Positions 19,860-28,686 of a stretch of DNA of 64,000 bases are shown here, one piece after another; within the stretch, counting starts at the first letter, position 1, and each line of letters opens with the position of its first letter. The notes beneath the pieces are model-generated. The model did not search any database. It had not been told where the DNA came from and was given only the letters and a program-made list of their open reading frames with translations. Source of the DNA: Pseudanabaena sp. FACHB-2040 (GTDB taxonomy: Bacteria; Cyanobacteriota; Cyanobacteriia; Phormidesmidales; Phormidesmidaceae); assembly GCF_014696715.1 (NCBI RefSeq), contig NZ_JACJQO010000006.1, positions 62,001 through 126,000 of the forward strand, written 5' to 3'. The position numbers were made by a program, and so were the translations under genes.

Positions 19860-21329
19860 TTGTTTGAAGCGGTTGAACTGGGTCAGAAACTCTCTAAAGA
19901 CAACTATAAACAAGTTGTTCCACAGTTGCGGGTTGATTTAGTCAATGCCCAGTACGAACTGCGGCAGGCTAACTTCCCGGTCATCATCCTGATTCTTGGA
20001 GATGACCGCCACGCCTGCAACGCGGTTCTCAACAGCTTGATGGAGTGGATGGATGCCCGCTACATCGAAGCTTTCTACTTTGGCAGGCCCAGTCAGGAAG
20101 AGCAGCAGCGGCCCCGTTTTTGGCGCTATTGGTACGTTCTGCCGCCTCAGGGAAAGATCGGCGTTTTCATGGGGGCTTGGGCCGCTAGCGCTCTGGCTGA
20201 ACGGGTTCGAGAAGAGATTGATAATGCTGAGTTTGAGCAGCGCTGCCAGCACATTTGCCGCTTTGAGCAGGCGCTAGCCGACGACGGCGCGCTGATCCTT
20301 AAATTTTGGCTGCACCTACCCAAAGCCATTCATGAACAGCGTCGCAAGAAAAACTCCCGCAACGGGTGGACAGACGATCGCACCTGGGCCGTTTATGAAA
20401 GTTATGACGACGCCATTCGGGTAGGCGAGCAGCTAGTGCGGCTGACCAGCACAGCAATGGCTCCCTGGATTTTGGTGGATAGCAGCAATTCTCGCTACCG
20501 AATTGTCACGGTCGCCCAGGCAATTCTCAGCGCTCTGGCAGCGCGATCGCAAAATGGCCCCGCCCAGGAACGGCCCGTCGCCTTACCCGCCACCGTCACC
20601 CTGCCCAACTACCAGCAAACAGTACTGAGCACCGTGGATCTGAGCGCCAGCATTGTCTGGGAAGACTATCGGCCCCAGCTCGATCAGTACCAGGCAAAAC
20701 TCCATAAACTTACCCGTAAAGCCTTTCAAGCAGGACTCTCTACCGTCTTGGTATTCGAGGGCTGGGACGCAGCAGGCAAAGGCGGCGTGATCCGGCGCTT
20801 GACTCAGGCCATGGACGCCGAAGTCTACAAAGTCATTCCCATTGGAGCCCCCACCGACGAGGAAAAGGCCCACCACTACCTCTGGCGCTTCTGGCGGCAC
20901 CTGCACCGTGCCGGTAAAGTGCTAATCTTCGATCGCAGCTGGTACGGTCGGGTGCTGGTAGAACGAGTAGAAAACTTCGCCAGCGAACCCGAATGGCAGC
21001 GATCCTACAGCGAAATTAACGACTTCGAAGAACAGCTCACCGGCCACGGCATTATTTTGCTTAAGTTTTGGCTGCACATCGATGCCGACGAACAGTTGCG
21101 CCGCTTTCAGCAGCGAGAAAATACCCCCTACAAAAAATACAAAATCACCGAAGAAGACTATCGCAACCGAGAAAGGTGGCACGACTACGAAGTCGCTGTT
21201 TCTGACATGGTCACCAACACCAGTACCGAATTTGCCCGCTGGCAACTCATTCCCGCCACCGACAAGCGCTACGCTCGCGTGCAAGTCATTCAAACCCTCT
21301 GCCAAGCCCTAAAGCAGCATTTAACCTAG
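19860..21329 (+). CDS. pap: Polyphosphate:AMP phosphotransferase (two-domain PPK2)
   Basis: Predicted class II PPK2 enzyme of 489 residues that makes ADP from AMP and polyphosphate. Two PPK2 domains are fused. The C-terminal one (about 265-489) is intact: Walker A GWDAAGKGG near residue 301, FDRSWYGRVLVERV near 360 and the lid region KYKITEEDYRNRERW. The N-terminal one (about 1-240) keeps the fold (AFYFGRPSQEEQQRPRFWRY, LILKFWLHL) but where Walker A should be it reads LGDDRHACNAV, so it should not bind phosphate. That asymmetry is known for Pap enzymes. The start is a TTG, chosen because GAGGAGG lies six bases before it and no ATG fits. Confidence 0.92.
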   Translation: MFEAVELGQKLSKDNYKQVVPQLRVDLVNAQYELRQANFPVIILILGDDRHACNAVLNSLMEWMDARYIEAFYFGRPSQEEQQRPRFWRYWYVLPPQGKIGVFMGAWAASALAERVREEIDNAEFEQRCQHICRFEQALADDGALILKFWLHLPKAIHEQRRKKNSRNGWTDDRTWAVYESYDDAIRVGEQLVRLTSTAMAPWILVDSSNSRYRIVTVAQAILSALAARSQNGPAQERPVALPATVTLPNYQQTVLSTVDLSASIVWEDYRPQLDQYQAKLHKLTRKAFQAGLSTVLVFEGWDAAGKGGVIRRLTQAMDAEVYKVIPIGAPTDEEKAHHYLWRFWRHLHRAGKVLIFDRSWYGRVLVERVENFASEPEWQRSYSEINDFEEQLTGHGIILLKFWLHIDADEQLRRFQQRENTPYKKYKITEEDYRNRERWHDYEVAVSDMVTNTSTEFARWQLIPATDKRYARVQVIQTLCQALKQHLT

Positions 21330-21380
21330 CCCGCCCCTGCTTGAGCAAAAACCTCCTCTTGCCCTTCTACCCCCTACCGT

Positions 21381-22136
21381 TCACCCAAACCGATACCCGA
21401 ACCCCCGCAAAGTAATCACATATTGAGGCCGCCCCGGGTCAGGCTCGATCTTCTCCCGCAGCCAGCGGATATGAACATCGACGGTTTTGCGATCGCCCAC
21501 AAAGTTAGATCCCCAGACCTCCTGGATCAGTTCCTCGCGCGACCAGACCCGGTTGGGGTGAGTCAAAAATAGCTCTAAAATCCGAAATTCCTTGGGTGAA
21601 AGGTTAATCTCTTGCCCCCGCACCACTACCCGAAATTCGTTCAGATAAAGCGTAATCTCCCCATAGGCCAAAACTGAGGCCGTTTGCACCTGCTTTGCCC
21701 AGTGATGACGGCGCAAGAGAGCCCGACAGCGCGCCACCAGTTCCCTGATGCCAAAGGGCTTGGCTAGGTAGTCGTCGGCCCCCACTTCCAGCCCCACCAC
21801 TCGATCTGTTTCACTAGCCTTGGCGCTCAAAATCAAAATCGGCAGATCCAGGTTCTGGTGCCGCATGAAGCGACAGAGATCTAGCCCCCCTACTCCTGGC
21901 AGCATCAGGTCGAGGATGGCTAAATCAATTGGCGGTACAGTTGGCAAGTTGCGATCGGTAGGACACAACAAATCCATTGCCTGAGAGCCACTACTGGCCG
22001 TCACAACCTGATAGCCTTCATCGATCAACGCCAAAGCCACCGTTTCTCGGATCAGATCCTCGTCGTCTACCACGAGAATGCAGTCTCCCTTGACAGTAAA
22101 AGCAGCCGGCTTGAGTCCCTTTTCCTGAAATCGCAT
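21381..22136 (-). CDS. OmpR-family response regulator transcription factor
   Basis: Two-domain DNA-binding regulator of 251 residues. The receiver domain begins near residue 18 (CILVVDDEDLIRETV), with the phospho-acceptor in LAILDLMLPGVGG (Asp76) and the KPFGIREL lysine. The C-terminal winged helix (about 150-251) has LSPKEFRILELFLTHPNRVWS and VDVHIRWLREKIEPDP, standard for OmpR/PhoB. ATG at 22136 is preferred to an upstream TTG at 22151. About 200 bases upstream, in the same direction, ends a kinase-like protein that lacks the phospho-histidine, so its true partner is unknown. It converges with pap. Confidence 0.93.
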   Translation of the reverse strand: MRFQEKGLKPAAFTVKGDCILVVDDEDLIRETVALALIDEGYQVVTASSGSQAMDLLCPTDRNLPTVPPIDLAILDLMLPGVGGLDLCRFMRHQNLDLPILILSAKASETDRVVGLEVGADDYLAKPFGIRELVARCRALLRRHHWAKQVQTASVLAYGEITLYLNEFRVVVRGQEINLSPKEFRILELFLTHPNRVWSREELIQEVWGSNFVGDRKTVDVHIRWLREKIEPDPGRPQYVITLRGFGYRFG

Positions 22137-22342
22137 GGCATGACCTGACAACGGCAGCAGATTGAATCAGGAGGGACATTGCCTCCTGCGCTAGCTTACC
22201 TGTCAGCCCTAAACTCACCTTTTCTAGCAGGGATGGCAGAGCACCAGAATGTATGATCTGAGCCACAGATTAAGAGAAGAGCAGCTCAAGGTTAAGCTTT
22301 TGCAAAGACTATCCTATTCCCTGCAACCGTAGCGCCTGCAGA

Positions 22343-23839
22343 TCAGCTGCTAAACTCCACCAGCCTTGAAGCTGAAACCAAAGAAGGAAGACTGACCACA
22401 AACCGATGCCCAGACTCAGCGGTGCCCTGCACAGCAATTGTCCCGCCATGAAGCTCCGTCAAGTGGCGGCTCAATAAAAGGCCCAACAGCTCCCGAGAAT
22501 ATTGAGGCAAATCGGTGCCCTGATCAGGCAGCTCAGCGTCTATAAAAAACGCTTCTTCTCCTCTATTAGCTAGATAGTTCAAAGTCTCCAACCCAGTCAG
22601 CGGATTGTGAGATTGACCTAAAAAAAGATTGCCCAAGTTTACCAGAGGCTGAGGCAGTCCCTCTCCCAACCAAGGATTAGACAGCCAAACCGCCAGATTC
22701 AGCCGCTCTCCCCGACGAGAGGCATGTAGTCTAACAATGCTGCTCTCCCCCGACATCTGAATCACGCTAAACATCAGGTGATAGAGCAGTTGCTTGACCT
22801 TGCTCTTATCCAACGCCCACACCCTAGGACCTGGTTCAATAGTCAAACTGAGCCGCTGCTGCCGCTTCTCAGTAATTTGCTCCAGGGTTTTTAGCACCTG
22901 TTGGCCCAGCATCTCAATATCAACCGAGGTGGGCACTAGCTGCTGGTAGTTCTCATCAAAGGCTCCCAGCTCTACAATTTCATCGACCAGGGCCATCAGC
23001 CTCTGACTGCTGCTGCAAACTATTTGAGTGTACTCTCGCTGCTTATCGGTGAGAGGGCCATAGATCTCTCGGCTCAACATGCTGGCCATGCCAACAACAG
23101 AGGTCAGGGGACTGCGTAGTTCCTGAGCTAGTTGAGTGATCAGGTTAAGCCGCACCGAGTCAATCAAAACGCGGAGACCCGGTTCGCCAGGGTTTGATGG
23201 GCTGGGGGCAGGTGGTTGGGAATTGGCCACCACCGGCAACTGGGTTTGCCAATAGGTGCGTTCATACTCACTAATTGCCCAGCGAGCTGTTAGCTCTAGA
23301 AAAGCAATGTCTTTTTGGGTAAAAGCGTGGGGCTGGCAATCCATGACCGCCAAAATTCCAATACAGCACCCTTGAGAGGTGACTAAAGGAACTCCAGCAT
23401 AGGCCCGCACACCATAGTTTTGCACCAGCTGATAGTCGGTAAAGGCCACATGCTCTGCCGCGTTGGGCAGCACGCAGGGCTGTTCGCTGTCCAACACGTT
23501 GACACCGAAAGACTCCGCTAGGCTTAGCTGGCGGGATTTGGCCAGAGGATTCATCATGCCTAGCTGGGAGAGCCCTACCGCCGCCTTAAACAGTTCTGCA
23601 GATTCGGTAGCAACACTCAAGGTACAAATCGACAGGTTGAGAAAGCGAGCTGCCATCTGGGCTGCTTCTTCAAATACTGGAATGTTGCCTGGCTCAAGCA
23701 AGCCTAATGTCTTAAGCGCCTGCAGTCGAAGGGTAATGCGTTCGGCTGGGGCAGCCCCTTCTAAATGACAATAGAGGCGAATTTCAGAATATTTATCAGC
23801 GGCATCAAGAGAGGTGCTGTAAGAAGATAAAGGATCCAT
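22343..23839 (-). CDS. GAF-domain histidine-kinase-like protein lacking the phospho-acceptor His
   Basis: Soluble 498-residue protein with GAF domain and kinase-like C-terminus. The GAF domain covers about residues 55-195 (SICTLSV, AYAGVPLVTSQGCCIGILAVMD). The dimerisation helix reads LAQELRSPLTSVVGMASML, where kinases have HELR/TPL; the residue at the His position is Gln239 (codon CAG). The ATP-binding part is also weak: no clear N-box or GxGLGL, only LSRHLTELHGGTIAVQG near the end. It therefore looks like a pseudo-kinase, perhaps a sensor that acts by binding. ATG at 23839 is preferred to GTG at 23860. It lies upstream of an OmpR-type regulator, same strand. Confidence 0.82.
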   Translation of the reverse strand: MDPLSSYSTSLDAADKYSEIRLYCHLEGAAPAERITLRLQALKTLGLLEPGNIPVFEEAAQMAARFLNLSICTLSVATESAELFKAAVGLSQLGMMNPLAKSRQLSLAESFGVNVLDSEQPCVLPNAAEHVAFTDYQLVQNYGVRAYAGVPLVTSQGCCIGILAVMDCQPHAFTQKDIAFLELTARWAISEYERTYWQTQLPVVANSQPPAPSPSNPGEPGLRVLIDSVRLNLITQLAQELRSPLTSVVGMASMLSREIYGPLTDKQREYTQIVCSSSQRLMALVDEIVELGAFDENYQQLVPTSVDIEMLGQQVLKTLEQITEKRQQRLSLTIEPGPRVWALDKSKVKQLLYHLMFSVIQMSGESSIVRLHASRRGERLNLAVWLSNPWLGEGLPQPLVNLGNLFLGQSHNPLTGLETLNYLANRGEEAFFIDAELPDQGTDLPQYSRELLGLLLSRHLTELHGGTIAVQGTAESGHRFVVSLPSLVSASRLVEFSS

Positions 23840-24199
23840 TACTTTGGCCGAACGTCCCACTCGTATAGGTTTAGAATTCCCGCCTACATTTTGATATCAA
23901 CGAAGCTCAGCAAAAAAATATGAAGAATGGGGCCGTTTAGGCAGGAAGTTCTAGTTAGAAATACGGAAGTCAAAGATACTGCAACGAGCCCACTGAATCA
24001 ACCGTTTGAGCCAAAAGTTAGTCCTCTGTAACGACAGGAATCGCTATTTCTCTAGAAATGCGCCTTGAAAAGCCCTTTTTGGGACAATACTAATTTTACA
24101 AACGATCTAGAACATTGATCCCAGATTTTGGAGCCTATTAATAACAGCTATAGGTAACAGCTATAGGTAGGTCAATAACGATATGAAAGCTTGTTTAGC
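23840..24199. other. Intergenic region with a short tandem repeat
   Basis: 360 bases between the pseudo-kinase start and the end of the Tat-exported phosphoesterase, all reading on the minus strand. It must contain the promoter of the pseudo-kinase. At 24142-24167 the 13-mer TAACAGCTATAGG occurs twice in direct tandem. I see no coding or RNA gene. Confidence 0.4.
24142..24167. repeat. Tandem 13-bp direct repeat
   Basis: TAACAGCTATAGG occurs twice head to tail (24142-24154 and 24155-24167) just downstream of the Tat phosphoesterase stop. Origin unknown; may be replication slippage. Confidence 0.8.
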
Positions 24200-25309
24200 C
24201 TAGCGCAGGCTGGGAACATAGAGCTGACGTTTTTCAGCTTCTGTTAGATCGTTCCAGGACAAATCTGAGCGAATTAGACGACCATTGGGTCCCACAATCT
24301 GGCGAGGCAGCCTAGACAGATCGATTGGGGCCAGCGTACCCATGTTGTAGGTCGTGTAAACAGTGTGGGGAGGCTGGTTAGGCTCAAAAAAGAGGTCTAG
24401 CAGCGTGAGGGTCTGGATCGCAGCATCAGTTCGACCTAACCAAGTGCGGGGGCCACTGCCCAAAGCCCCGCAGTTGAGAAACTCCAGCTGACCTGCTCTA
24501 GCTGGGTAGTAGGCGTGGTGATGACCGCAGACATAGAGCTGTACTCGGTGCCGCTCCATCAGCGTCTGTAGAGCTGGAGCATTGGCTAAAATCTCTCCGG
24601 CCCGGTCCCGTCCTTGGGAAACGGCATATAGAGGCAGGTGGCCCAGGACAACTCGCAGGGCAGCCGTTTGAGCGGTAGGGCTAGCGAGAGCTTGGTCTGC
24701 CCAGGTCTGTTGCGCAGCAGGAATGGTGGCTGAAGACGCATCCCAAACCAGATAAAAAATATTGCGGTGCAGAAAGCTGTAGTAGAAGGGAAAGTCAGCC
24801 GCGTCGACCATCTCTAAACCCAAAGCAGCACGGCGGGGACCCCAATAAGCTTCTGCCTGCTGCCGATCAGCAGCAAATACATACTCGCCTGCCGACTGGA
24901 GGCTAGAGGCATCGTGATTGCCCAGGGTAAAGGCAAAGGGCAACCCCTGACTTTGCAATGGGGAGAAAATCTGGCGATCGAACCCCTGCCACATTGCCTG
25001 AATTTGCCCAACGCTGAGGGAGCGGCTCTGGCCCGCGATCATGTCTCCAGCGCAGAGCACCAGGTCAGGCTGCCACTGGGAGGCTAGCCGGATGCCGGTT
25101 ACCACTTCAGAACGGTAGTCTGTGGAGCCATAACTGCTATTGATATCGCTGAAGACGAGCAGCCGCACATCCCCGCGAGGGGGCGCGAATAGACCAGAGG
25201 GAGCAGGATGAGTGCTGTCGCGACGGGCCTGGCCGGGCAGGCTAGCTGCGCCTAGAAGCAGGCCCAAGGTAGTGCCGCCTAGGAGAAACTGCCGCCGTTT
25301 AAGCCCCAT
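24200..25309 (-). CDS. Calcineurin-like metallophosphoesterase, predicted Tat substrate
   Basis: Exported phosphoesterase of 369 residues and paralogue of the protein at 124-1341. The N-terminus has a twin-arginine signal (KRRQFLLGG, Arg5-Arg6) followed by a hydrophobic stretch ending near PGQA, so it is probably folded with its metals before export. The metal motifs are SDIN near residue 55, GDM near 88, GNHDASS near 129, GHLPLYA near 223 and GHHHAYYPA near 262. It is the third gene of a tight minus-strand run after DUF4168 and obgE, only 30 bases from obgE. Substrate not readable from sequence. Confidence 0.87.
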   Translation of the reverse strand: MGLKRRQFLLGGTTLGLLLGAASLPGQARRDSTHPAPSGLFAPPRGDVRLLVFSDINSSYGSTDYRSEVVTGIRLASQWQPDLVLCAGDMIAGQSRSLSVGQIQAMWQGFDRQIFSPLQSQGLPFAFTLGNHDASSLQSAGEYVFAADRQQAEAYWGPRRAALGLEMVDAADFPFYYSFLHRNIFYLVWDASSATIPAAQQTWADQALASPTAQTAALRVVLGHLPLYAVSQGRDRAGEILANAPALQTLMERHRVQLYVCGHHHAYYPARAGQLEFLNCGALGSGPRTWLGRTDAAIQTLTLLDLFFEPNQPPHTVYTTYNMGTLAPIDLSRLPRQIVGPNGRLIRSDLSWNDLTEAEKRQLYVPSLR

Positions 25310-25339
25310 AACTCTTCTACTGTTTCTTTCTACTGGTTT

Positions 25340-26365
25340 CTATTCAATCCCTGGTTCTACAGGTTCGTCAGCGGGCTGCTGCTCTAAGGTGGACCAGACC
25401 TGATGCATAAGAGCCTCAAGCCCAACTCCGGCAACTGCTGAGATCTTATGAACAGGCTGCTGACTGGCTGACTGGAGTTGGGCTGCGATCGCATCTACCT
25501 CCTCATCTAGCAGCGCATCGGTCTTATTTAACGCCAAGATTTGAGGTCGCTCCGGTAAGCCTCGGCCATAAGCATGCAGCTCTTGCTGAATCGTCTCGTA
25601 ATGGGCTAGGGGATCGGCCGCTGTCACATCCACAAGGTGGAGCAGCAGGCGAGTACGCTCAATGTGTCGCAGGAAGTCGTGGCCCAGTCCCAACCCCTCA
25701 TGAGCGCCCTCAATCAGTCCTGGAATATCAGCAAAAACGGTGCCATCGCCCGTGGGCTTGCGCACCACGCCCAGGTTGGGTATCAAGGTGGTGAAGGGAT
25801 AGTCAGCAATTTTAGGTCGAGCGGCAGATAGAGCTGAGATCAGCGTAGATTTTCCGGCGTTGGGTAGGCCAATGATGCCCACCTCAGCCAGCAGCTTCAG
25901 CTCCAGACGGATATCTCGAACTTCTCCCGGCAGACCTGGCAACGCCCTTTCAGGGGCTCGGTTGCGGTTGCTAAGAAAGTGGGCATTGCCCAGTCCGCCC
26001 TTGCCACCCTTAGCGACACACAGCGACTGCTGAGGCTCAATCAGATCGCCTAGCAGTTCATCGGTTGCCACGTCATAGACTGCCGTACCGCAGGGCACCT
26101 CTATGTAAAGATCCTCTCCAGAGGCTCCAGTGCGGTTGCTAGGTCCACCACGCTGACCGTTCTTGGCCTTGAACTGACGAGCGTAGCGAAAATCAAGGAG
26201 GGTTTGCAGATTTTCTACGGCCATCAGATAAACTGATCCACCCCGACCCCCATTGCCCCCAGCCGGTCCTCCAGCTGGAACATACTTTTCTCGCCGGAAG
26301 GCAACCAGTCCGTCGCCTCCGTCTCCGGCCTGAATCCCGATTTCTGCCTGGTCAATAAATTGCAT
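25340..26365 (-). CDS. obgE: GTPase ObgE/CgtA
   Basis: Essential ribosome-associated GTPase, 341 residues, involved in 50S assembly and stress control. The glycine-rich Obg domain (about 1-158) is evident: [32 protein letters not shown] and [22 protein letters not shown]. The G domain follows with G1 GLPNAGKST near residue 166, G3 [20 protein letters not shown] near 213 and G4 NKTD near 283. The C-terminal extension found in many bacteria is very short here, as usual in cyanobacteria. It starts 9 bases after the DUF4168 gene and precedes the Tat phosphoesterase by 30 bases. Confidence 0.97.
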   Translation of the reverse strand: MQFIDQAEIGIQAGDGGDGLVAFRREKYVPAGGPAGGNGGRGGSVYLMAVENLQTLLDFRYARQFKAKNGQRGGPSNRTGASGEDLYIEVPCGTAVYDVATDELLGDLIEPQQSLCVAKGGKGGLGNAHFLSNRNRAPERALPGLPGEVRDIRLELKLLAEVGIIGLPNAGKSTLISALSAARPKIADYPFTTLIPNLGVVRKPTGDGTVFADIPGLIEGAHEGLGLGHDFLRHIERTRLLLHLVDVTAADPLAHYETIQQELHAYGRGLPERPQILALNKTDALLDEEVDAIAAQLQSASQQPVHKISAVAGVGLEALMHQVWSTLEQQPADEPVEPGIE

Positions 26366-26374
26366 TAAATTGCA

Positions 26375-26923
26375 TTACCGTCTGGATTGCTGCTGCTGCA
26401 GCTGTACTAAAACAGTTCGAATGCGCTCGGCCAGCCCTGGATCGCTCTGGTGAGCTTCCGTAATGAGATTAAAGCGGCGAACGGTCAGCCCATTGCTTTC
26501 GACAATGGTGCGGGCTTGATTACAGTAGTTCACGACGATCCCTCGCACTTCACTGCGGACCGGACGGGGCAGCTGATTTAAGTTGCGAGTGTTAGGGCAG
26601 GTCATATCAACCTGAGAAATGTCAAAGTTAACCCCCGACAGCAGGGACCTGATCTGGTTGAGAGCATCATTGCGAGGGCCATCCATCTGCAGAATGGAGT
26701 TAGCATAGCCTGTAACTTCTTCTGCCGAGAGCTCTATTCCCTGGGCCGAAGCCTGGGAGATAGCCACAGTAGGAACTGAGCCAGCAGACCGGATCACTAC
26801 ACCTGAACCATTGGCTAAAAGAGCCACCATGCCTGCCAATATCAGCTGACCAAAGCGTCCTTTGAGGCGATGAGACAAATGCGGACAGTGACGCTTGAAA
26901 ATGACCATACTAAAAATGACCAT
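26375..26923 (-). CDS. DUF4168-type secreted protein
   Basis: Predicted periplasmic protein of 182 residues. A basic start and a hydrophobic stretch (LILAGMVALLANGSGVVI) form a signal or anchor, with possible cleavage at ISQASAQ near residue 60. The helical remainder (ELSAEEVTGYANSILQMD, GLTVRRFNLITEAHQSDPGL, RIRTVLVQLQQQ) fits the DUF4168 pattern. Two Cys (TCPNTR, NYCNQ) may pair. The start is doubled: a 15-base repeat containing ATGGTCATTTT gives MVIFSMVIF, so the true start is either 26923 or 26908. First gene of the run that continues with obgE. Confidence 0.75.
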   Translation of the reverse strand: MVIFSMVIFKRHCPHLSHRLKGRFGQLILAGMVALLANGSGVVIRSAGSVPTVAISQASAQGIELSAEEVTGYANSILQMDGPRNDALNQIRSLLSGVNFDISQVDMTCPNTRNLNQLPRPVRSEVRGIVVNYCNQARTIVESNGLTVRRFNLITEAHQSDPGLAERIRTVLVQLQQQQSRR

Positions 26924-27034
26924 ACTAAATTATGTTCAGTGATACTCGTCTAAACAGTTACGTGTAATATCCTGGATTTATTCTAGGCGGGGTTAGTTCC
27001 TTAAAATAGGGGGAACTTATTGTTATCAGCCGTT

Positions 27035-28015
27035 TTACTGAAAGAGTTGGCCAATTTGAATGACTGTTGTCTGTAAAGCTGACTGCTCTTCTCCTCCCTG
27101 CTTAAGGCCAAACTCTAACTCTAGCAGCAGGGGCAGCACCTGCTGCAGCCGCCGTAGAGAGACTCCTCTAACCTCCTTTTGGAGGAAAAAAATTCGTTTA
27201 GGATTGCCAATTTCTGCTGCTTTGGCAATGGTCTGCTCATTGCGTTCCCCTGATTCTTGCATCAGCTTGACCCACAGCCACAGCCGAAACTGACTCACGA
27301 GCGCCGCAACGATCCGCAGAGCCGGTTCATTGCGGCTCAGCAGATCGACGACCAGGCCCAAGGCTTCCTCAGTTTTGCCGTCGCGTAGAGCGGTCGCTAG
27401 CTTCAGGCTGCTCTGGGTGCTCACGGTCACTAAGTCGTTGACCACCGAGGGCGGCAGGGGGCGATCTGGCGCATTCCAATAGAGCGCCAGTTTAGCTAGT
27501 TCGTTGTAGATCTGACGAGTGTTGTTGCCCAAGGATTCTGCCAGCAGGTCGGCTGTTTCGGGAGCCAGCTTGAGACCCAACTCCTTGGCTATATCCTGCA
27601 CCTGCCGCACCAGCTGATCGCTTTTCCACGGTGGAATAGTGGCAAACTCTCGAATTTCGCCGTGCTTTTGCAGCAGTTTAGTGAATTTAGAGCGGCCATC
27701 GGGCTTGCTGCCGCTAGTTAACAGCAGCACAGTGGTCTCAGGGATTTGAGGCAGGGTGCGCTCTAGCTCTTGCAGCAGATTGTCTGGGCAGCGCTGACCT
27801 AGGGGGGTTTCCTGTAACCAAACTAGCCGCTGACCTAAGCCCAGGGGAGCTGTCATCGCTTGATTGAGCGCCTGAAAAATGCCATCGGGCTGTTCGCCAG
27901 AAATGCGGTCATAGTTGAAGCTAGCCCAGTCAGCCTCTAGTGTGCGATCGCGCAGGACTGCAACCGCCTGATTAAGCCGAAACTCGTCGTCGCCCCAGTA
28001 GTAGTAGATACCCAT
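27035..28015 (-). CDS. holA: DNA polymerase III subunit delta
   Basis: Clamp-loader delta subunit, 326 residues. The start MGIYYYWGDDEFRLNQAV, FNYDRISGEQPDGIFQALNQ, LGQRLVWLQ and VLLLTSGSKPDGRSKFTKLL fit the cyanobacterial delta subunit, which opens the beta sliding clamp at primed DNA. The collar domain (about 210-326) carries LRIVAALVSQFRLWLWVKLM. No functional Walker A is expected in delta, and none is seen. It lies 56 bases from the divergent cobH, so their promoters must overlap or be compact. Confidence 0.93.
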   Translation of the reverse strand: MGIYYYWGDDEFRLNQAVAVLRDRTLEADWASFNYDRISGEQPDGIFQALNQAMTAPLGLGQRLVWLQETPLGQRCPDNLLQELERTLPQIPETTVLLLTSGSKPDGRSKFTKLLQKHGEIREFATIPPWKSDQLVRQVQDIAKELGLKLAPETADLLAESLGNNTRQIYNELAKLALYWNAPDRPLPPSVVNDLVTVSTQSSLKLATALRDGKTEEALGLVVDLLSRNEPALRIVAALVSQFRLWLWVKLMQESGERNEQTIAKAAEIGNPKRIFFLQKEVRGVSLRRLQQVLPLLLELEFGLKQGGEEQSALQTTVIQIGQLFQ

Positions 28016-28071
28016 CCGCCTAAAATCTTAGAGTTACCTTAAACTGTCTATCCGAGCATTTAGGAACTCCC

Positions 28072-28686
28072 ATGCCTTCTCTGGCCCAGCATCCTATTTT
28101 AGAGCAGAGTTTTGCCGTGATTGACCGGGAAATGGGCGCTCACTCTCTGAGCGCCGATGCCTATGCGGTAGTGCGGCGGGTGATCCACAGTACAGCTGAT
28201 TTTGAGTTTAAGCAGCTAGTACGATTTAGCGAGGGGGCCATTGAGCAGGGTATTGAGGCGCTGCAGCAGGGATGTCCGTTAATTGTAGACGTGGGCATGG
28301 TGCGACAGGGCATCCAGGGCATGGTGCAGCGCACTTTGAGAAATCCTATTTTGACAGCGGTAGAGGCGGCAGAGGCGGCAGAACCAGGGCGAACGCTGAC
28401 CGAAACGGGTATGTTGCGGTGCTGGCAGCAGGCTCCGGCAGGCATTTTTGTGGTGGGAAATGCACCGACAGCGCTGCTGGGATTGTGCGATCGCATCGTC
28501 TCTAGCGATCAAAAACCGGCACTGGTGATCGGGGCTCCGGTCGGGTTCATCGCCGTGGAAGAGTCTAAGGCACAGCTAGCAGCTCTGCCGATACCTCAGA
28601 TCCGGGTGGAGGGCCGCAAAGGGGGATCTGGCGTGGCAGCTGCCATTGTCAATGCCCTGCTGGTCCTGGCCTGGGAGCGGCTGTGA
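28072..28686 (+). CDS. cobH: Precorrin-8X methylmutase
   Basis: Corrin-ring enzyme (CobH/CbiC), 204 residues, that moves a methyl group from C-11 to C-12 to give hydrogenobyrinate or the cobalt form. Seen: VVRRVIHSTADFEF with the conserved His, VDVGMVRQGI, VGNAPTALLGL, and GAPVGFIAVEESK near the C-terminus. The length is standard. Its stop overlaps the start of the next corrin gene by four bases, so the two are translationally coupled. Only these two cobalamin genes occur here; the rest of the pathway is elsewhere. Confidence 0.96.
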   Translation: MPSLAQHPILEQSFAVIDREMGAHSLSADAYAVVRRVIHSTADFEFKQLVRFSEGAIEQGIEALQQGCPLIVDVGMVRQGIQGMVQRTLRNPILTAVEAAEAAEPGRTLTETGMLRCWQQAPAGIFVVGNAPTALLGLCDRIVSSDQKPALVIGAPVGFIAVEESKAQLAALPIPQIRVEGRKGGSGVAAAIVNALLVLAWERL

